Of a DNA stretch of 64,000 bases, positions 60,360 through 64,000 are shown piece after piece. A program made the position numbers and the translations under genes. This DNA is from Acidobacteria bacterium UBA7540. Its GTDB lineage: Bacteria > Acidobacteriota > Terriglobia > UBA7540. The notes under the pieces are model-generated. The model was not told the origin of the DNA and did not search any database. It saw nothing but the letters and a program-made list of their open reading frames with translations. How positions within the stretch are numbered: the first letter of the stretch is position 1; the number at the start of each line of letters is the position of its first letter. The stretch lies in the NCBI GenBank assembly GCA_002478145.1, contig DLMI01000118.1, positions 58,833 through 122,832 on the forward strand, read 5' to 3'.

Positions 60360-61310
60360 TCAAGGGCTCTTCTGTTTGTCCTCGGTCTGGACCACGAAGA
60401 GCCGGTAGTCCGAGTAGCTGTGGCGGTTGTGGAACTTGTACTTGTTCAGTTGCCCACTCACTGTCACCTCACGCGGCAGCCACAGCGTCATGCCGCCCTG
60501 CTTGAAAGTCACTTCGGAGTACTCGACTTCAGTGGTCTCCCGCTGCAAGCCGACGTTCAATTCCGGTTTTTGGATGTCGGTCCGCAAACGGAGTATCCTG
60601 AAGCTCACCGGGTCGATCCAAGCCACGCCCTGCGTGAAAACAATTGCAGTCTTGTGCTCGAACTCGACGCCCCCCATGTGCCGCGCCACCTCAGGTCGTT
60701 GGGCGAAGGTGACGACGTAGGTGTTCTGCCCGTTCACCACCTCTCGCCCCAGGTAGCGGAAGCGGGAGTCACGCTGGTAGGCGGGATGAAAGTGCACGGT
60801 CATATCAACGAATCCGATGGTGACTACCGCCTCTTGGGACTGGTAAGGGACCAGTTTGCCCTTGGGGTCCGATCGATACTCCTGGAGACGAGTCTTGTCG
60901 GCCCCCGGTTTAACCAAAGCCACATAATTGAACTTGGCATCGTAATGCTCCGCGAGCGTCTTCAGCGGGGTATCAACCATGGACATGACGTGTTCCGTAC
61001 AAGTGGTGTTCGAGAAGTTATCGAAAAAGTCCGCGACGGCGGCTCCCGCGCGCTCCAAGATCAGCGGCAACATGTCCTGGCTCTTCGCAGGCTCCAGATG
61101 CTTGAGTTCGGGGACCTCCTTGGCGAGCTCGTCAGGCGTCAGATCCAGAAACGTCTTAGGTGTGGTCTCGTGCCCCTGTATCTCAGGCGGGTTGGCGCTT
61201 TGCGGGGCAGCGCCGGGGCCGGTGGCCAGCATCAAGAGCGAAAGCGCCATAGGCCGAAGAAGGTTTCGACCCAGGCCGCGCGCGCGGATACTAAGGGCAT
61301 TTCGACCCAT
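60360..61310 (-). CDS. secreted protein of unknown function sharing the VWFA gene's signal segment
   Basis: The 316-residue protein has the same opening as its neighbour (MGRNALSIRARGLGRN versus MGGNALSIRARGLGRS) up to about residue 52, then diverges into a domain I do not recognise: PDELAKEVPELKHLEPAKSQ, FDNFSNTTCTEHVMSMVDT, WIDPVSFRILRLRTDI and a beta-rich tail ending DYRLFVVQTEDKQ. Signal peptide present (hydrophobic residues 20-32). The gene ends 36 bases upstream of the neighbour's start on the same strand, so the pair may be co-transcribed. Function unknown; a conserved acidobacterial outer-surface protein is likely. Confidence 0.75.
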   Translation of the reverse strand: MGRNALSIRARGLGRNLLRPMALSLLMLATGPGAAPQSANPPEIQGHETTPKTFLDLTPDELAKEVPELKHLEPAKSQDMLPLILERAGAAVADFFDNFSNTTCTEHVMSMVDTPLKTLAEHYDAKFNYVALVKPGADKTRLQEYRSDPKGKLVPYQSQEAVVTIGFVDMTVHFHPAYQRDSRFRYLGREVVNGQNTYVVTFAQRPEVARHMGGVEFEHKTAIVFTQGVAWIDPVSFRILRLRTDIQKPELNVGLQRETTEVEYSEVTFKQGGMTLWLPREVTVSGQLNKYKFHNRHSYSDYRLFVVQTEDKQKSP

Positions 61311-61323
61311 TAGTCATCCTCTG
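61159..61323. repeat. duplicated signal-peptide segment, copy 2
   Basis: Second copy of the 165-base unit (see 60173-60337). Includes the AGAGGATG ribosome binding site and start of the gene 60360-61310. Confidence 0.85.
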
Positions 61324-61496
61324 GCAGTTTGCTGAAAAACTTATTCGGACTTTCATTCTAAGGAGTCTGGCGCGGCGGACGACGAAGAATCTCGTCAGTC
61401 GTCGATTAGGCGAAACAGCTAATCATTCGGTCCGCCATGATGATCGGCGCACCTCAGGCTGACACGCTTGGAACGGCTTTCAGCAAGCTGCTAAAC
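61322..61496. repeat. palindromic element with TTTCAGCA arms
   Basis: Left arm TGGCAGTTTGCTGAAAAACT (61322) and right arm GGCTTTCAGCAAGCTGC (61475-61491) are inverted. Its interior has GAAGAATCTCG, the core of the TGTCATTC repeat family. Similar outer arms occur at 46651-46830. Confidence 0.65.
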
Positions 61497-61537
61497 GAGT
61501 ATATCGCCTTTTGGACACCCGGTCCCAAATAAGTGGC

Positions 61538-61581
61538 GCTGTTCCGCCCTGGAGAAACGGCGTTCCATAGCGTGGAACAGC
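61538..61581. promoter_or_regulatory. inverted repeat, candidate operator or terminator
   Basis: GCTGTTCC (61538-61545) is the exact reverse complement of GGAACAGC (61574-61581), and inside it GTTCCATAGCGTGGAAC is another perfect 6-bp inverted repeat. It lies about 230 bases upstream of the 61310 start and 98 bases after the end of the small CxxC gene, so it could be a terminator for that gene or an operator. Confidence 0.35.
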
Positions 61582-61678
61582 AGCGGGGAACAAATCACCC
61601 GCTCCACGAAAGAACAGAGGCGCCAGGAGTATGAAGGATGGAAGTTGGACTGGACATTGCAGAGGAAGGAAGCCCGTT

Positions 61679-61897
61679 TCAGCCCGTAACGCCGCGACTC
61701 TTGTATATGGCCTTGTTCACTTCAACCATCAAGTCATCGAAGGATGCGCCGACTTTGCGCGCGGCCATCTCAATCGAGCAGTCATAGCAGGAGGGACGAA
61801 GGCCGAATTTCTCAAACACCGCTTCGGTCTCAGGGAACTTTTGCTTTACTTCGCGGACCATTTCGCCGCCCCGCACGAGATCAGTGAACTGAAACAT
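61679..61897 (-). CDS. small CxxC protein (DUF1858-like), partner of the radical SAM gene
   Basis: The 72-residue protein starts MFQFTDLVRGGEMVREVKQK and has LRPSCYDCSIEMAARKVGAS near 33-52, a CxxC (C37, C40) in a helical context, resembling the DUF1858 family. Its start lies inside the radical SAM gene, overlapping 17 bases, with GGGAGGAAGTGAG as ribosome binding site. Conserved small CxxC partners of SPASM radical SAM proteins may deliver electrons or bind substrate. DUF1858-like membership is my reading by eye and could be wrong in detail. Confidence 0.7.
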   Translation of the reverse strand: MFQFTDLVRGGEMVREVKQKFPETEAVFEKFGLRPSCYDCSIEMAARKVGASFDDLMVEVNKAIYKSRGVTG

Positions 61898-63113
61898 GGC
61901 TCACTTCCTCCCGCAGGTTCGACTCGGAGTTTTTGCTGCGCGGCTGGTAAACGCAGAAGGGTTCTTCATCCAGGTAGTCGCCGGTAGCAGCAAAGGCCCG
62001 AGCGCGGCAACCCATGCAGAGGCTGCGAAACTCGCAGTAGCCGCACTTCCCTTTCAAATTATCCGTGTTTCGCAGCTCCTGGAAAACGCTGGCATTCTCC
62101 CAAATCTCGGCAAAAGACTGCTTGTTCAGGTCTCCTGCCAGAACCGGCAGATATCCGCAGGGATAAACCTCCCCTTGGTGCGAAATGAAGCAGACCCCCG
62201 TGCCGGCGAGGCACCCCTTGGTCATTGCATTCATAGCCTCGGGGTGGCTAGGGCCGGGCTTGGCGGCGTGCGGATGAAGTGCGATGCCGGTTGAGCCGGG
62301 CATCGTTATCTCGGTTGGGCCGATCGAATCTCTCTCTCCGCCCGTGACCGGCGCGCCAGCCTCCCTAGAAACATTCGATGCCACCCTCCGCTCTGCGGCA
62401 CGGCGTTGCCGCATCACCCGGAAATAATGAGGGGCGCAGGTGGCTTTCAGCTCGATTCCGCCTTCGAGCGAGCGATCATAGAACCAATTCAAAATCTCTT
62501 CGTATTCCTCTGCCGGCACCATCTGCTCGGTGGCGATGTCTACGCCGCACCCCACCGGAACCAGGAGGAAGGTGTGCAACGCGTCCGCTCCGATTTCCTT
62601 AGCCAGCTCCAGGACGGCGGGGAGCTGATGCGCATTATGCCGGGCAATCGTCATGTTTATCTGGAGTGACATCCCCAACTCGCGCAGGTTTTGGAAACCG
62701 CGCAGCGCGGCATCAAAGGCGCCGGGCATGCCGCGAAACGCGTCATGGGTGGAAGCGTCGGCACCGTCCAAACTGATGGAAACACGCCGCACACCGGAAT
62801 CCAAAATCTTGCGGGCCATCTGCTTTGTTACCAAGGTGCCATTAGTGGCCAGCGCCACACGAATCCCCAGGCATGCGGCATAGCTGGCAAGATCGAAGAT
62901 GTCGTGCCGGAAAAGAGGTTCGCCACCGCTCAGAACTAGGATTGGTAGGAATGACTGAGAGACTTGCTTTATTAAGTTCAGGGCTTTGGTTATAGGTAGG
63001 TCATTTGGTGATGAGAGTTCTGTAGCGGTGGCACGACAGTGAATGCAACGCAGGTTACATCCCTTGGTCACCTCCCAAAAAACGAGCCGCGGTTTGTAGT
63101 CTACATTGTTCAC
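61881..63113 (-). CDS. SPASM-type radical SAM protein (AhbC/AhbD/NirJ-like)
   Basis: The 410-residue protein has the radical SAM cluster motif CNLRCIHC (C19, C23, C26) in EVTKGCNLRCIHCRAT, the LVLSGGEPLFRHDI strand (SAM binding) and a C-terminal SPASM-like region with cysteines in CLAGTGVCFIS, CGYL and KCGYCEFRSLCMGC. The FWEVTKGCNLRC start resembles enzymes of the alternative haem pathway (siroheme decarboxylation) and haem d1 NirJ. A 55-residue insert (about 250-305) is unusual. It lies next to no other haem-biosynthesis gene, so a peptide-modifying function cannot be ruled out. It overlaps the small CxxC gene. Confidence 0.82.
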   Translation of the reverse strand: MNNVDYKPRLVFWEVTKGCNLRCIHCRATATELSSPNDLPITKALNLIKQVSQSFLPILVLSGGEPLFRHDIFDLASYAACLGIRVALATNGTLVTKQMARKILDSGVRRVSISLDGADASTHDAFRGMPGAFDAALRGFQNLRELGMSLQINMTIARHNAHQLPAVLELAKEIGADALHTFLLVPVGCGVDIATEQMVPAEEYEEILNWFYDRSLEGGIELKATCAPHYFRVMRQRRAAERRVASNVSREAGAPVTGGERDSIGPTEITMPGSTGIALHPHAAKPGPSHPEAMNAMTKGCLAGTGVCFISHQGEVYPCGYLPVLAGDLNKQSFAEIWENASVFQELRNTDNLKGKCGYCEFRSLCMGCRARAFAATGDYLDEEPFCVYQPRSKNSESNLREEVSHVSVH

Positions 63114-64000
63114 TAAAGCTTCACGACTCGATCTTGAAGGCTGGCAGTTTCACCCAGCTAGCTTTTCCACGAGCACGTCTTTTTCCATCGCCTCAAGGAA
63201 TTGGGACGCAGGGCCGGGGATATCTCTTTCATTCAGACAGCGGGAAAGAGAGACTTGTGATATCCACCACTATATGCCTCTGTCGGGTTAGCCCTGGTCG
63301 CGAAGGGAACACTCGGTGGCTTGTCTTTGATCTTGAGATTTAACGGGGGTTAGAGATTCCGGTTCGTCCGATTTCCGGTATCCCCAACCCCCAACCCGTC
63401 TGATGACGGGCTCCTAGGACCCGAAGTCCCTCGCACCATTGAAAGGGGCACGCCTCATGCCAAACTCAAGAAGATCAAAGAACTCCACAAGGTTGGATTC
63501 AAGCCGAAGGAACAAAACAGCTTAGCGATTTTTGAATTGGACAGAGGCTGGAATTGCTTCACAAATCATGAGATTAGGAAGTGCGGAAAATGACGGTTGA
63601 CAAACCCAACGGGGGGTGAAAAGGCGCAAAGTCCCCAACCCTGGTTCGTGTTGACAGATGCAAGAAACGCCGTTGACAGGAGTTAACTCCAATAGTTGCT
63701 GAATACTGCTTATCGTTCTTCGCAGCGGCTGCCCTTAGCAACGCGTAAGTTTCGGAAAAAACAATGTCGAGTTGGCATGCCAAGCTGGCTCGGTGACCGC
63801 AAACCCTCTCGGGCGGGTGCGCCATCATGAAGGGGGTGCCAGCCGCGAGTTCGAGTCTTATAGAGGATTCCAAAATATAATGACGGCTCAAGGGTAACGC
63901 CGGCATCTTGCTCGCATCGCAGAATCCGCCAAGACGGCGGCGCTACGAAGACTCGATCATGTCCGCAGCCGGAAGGGTAGGGAAGTCGGGGTACATCGTA
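63114..64000. other. 887-base intergenic region, no supported gene
   Basis: The last stretch of the window. An open frame without any usable start codon runs from 63354 to 63593 on the plus strand, reading GTPHAKLKKIKELHKVGFKP in its middle; it may be a gene remnant. TCTCTTTC and GAAAGAGA near 63222-63250 form an 8-bp stem upstream of the radical SAM gene, possibly in its leader. A minus-strand frame at 63574-63906 has no family-like content. Confidence 0.35.

Noticed and set aside
63114..63192. RiPP precursor peptide upstream of the SPASM radical SAM gene
   Set aside because: A short frame ending WVKLPAFKIES stops 7 bases before the radical SAM start, but it has no start codon in frame, and the in-frame ATG nearby reads a different 12-residue peptide. 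Too weak to call.
63574..63906. 110-residue minus-strand frame near the right edge
   Set aside because: No ribosome binding site, no domain and unusual composition; probably not a gene.

Overview
The window is about 58-60% GC by impression and reads like an Acidobacteriota chromosome. I base this on family content only: a VWFA-related secreted protein of the acidobacterial type, a CRTAC1-type FG-GAP protein, an M61 peptidase, a fused LptF/LptG permease, an MtrB/PioB barrel with multihaem cytochromes, and many intergenic palindromic repeats. No rRNA, intact tRNA, CRISPR array, phage gene or complete insertion sequence was seen. The left-edge gene is cut by the window.

Layout. 1-1.8 kb: Fe-S/flavin redox module (membrane ferredoxin-like protein, four-cluster ferredoxin, flavodoxin-like protein). 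2-5 kb: aldo/keto reductase, Phd/VapC toxin-antitoxin, zinc alcohol dehydrogenase. 5-12 kb: DUF885 hydrolase, CBM9-like protein and a large GH38 mannosidase-like enzyme. 12-18 kb: B12-binding radical SAM protein, small conserved protein, solitary NuoI, HU, FmdB zinc ribbon, DUF72 and GNAT proteins. 18-22 kb: SixA, CHAD protein and two tandem thymidylate-kinase-like genes. 22-26 kb: IPT/TIG envelope protein, CRTAC1 protein, dienelactone hydrolase. 25.9-30.3 kb: succinate dehydrogenase operon (sdhA, C, D, B) interrupted by a RelE-type toxin-antitoxin pair. 30.6-40 kb: DsrE-like protein, NUDIX hydrolase, LptF-LptG fusion, GH57, beta-propeller lipoprotein, aminotransferase, TIM-barrel isomerase. 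40-45.4 kb: a porin-cytochrome cluster (decahaem MtrA/DmsE type, MtrB/PioB barrel, seven-haem and five-haem cytochromes). 46.2-53.7 kb: a Cu/Ag efflux system (Cys-rich small protein, TolC, CusB, CusA, NosL-like). 53.9-56.2 kb: an accessory group with GIY-YIG and NucS-like nuclease domains flanking an unrecognised protein. 56.5-61.3 kb: M61 peptidase and two genes sharing a duplicated signal-peptide segment. 61.7-63.1 kb: a SPASM radical SAM protein overlapping a small CxxC protein.

How the parts fit. SDH feeds the quinone pool, the left-edge ferredoxin module may exchange electrons with the membrane, and the porin-cytochrome cluster could carry electrons across the outer membrane. The Cus system protects the periplasm from copper or silver. 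GH38, GH57 and the CBM9-like protein point to polysaccharide turnover. Several repeat families sit between genes of the same operon (sdh, cus) and in one case extend a reading frame. All assignments come from reading motifs by eye; no database search was run.
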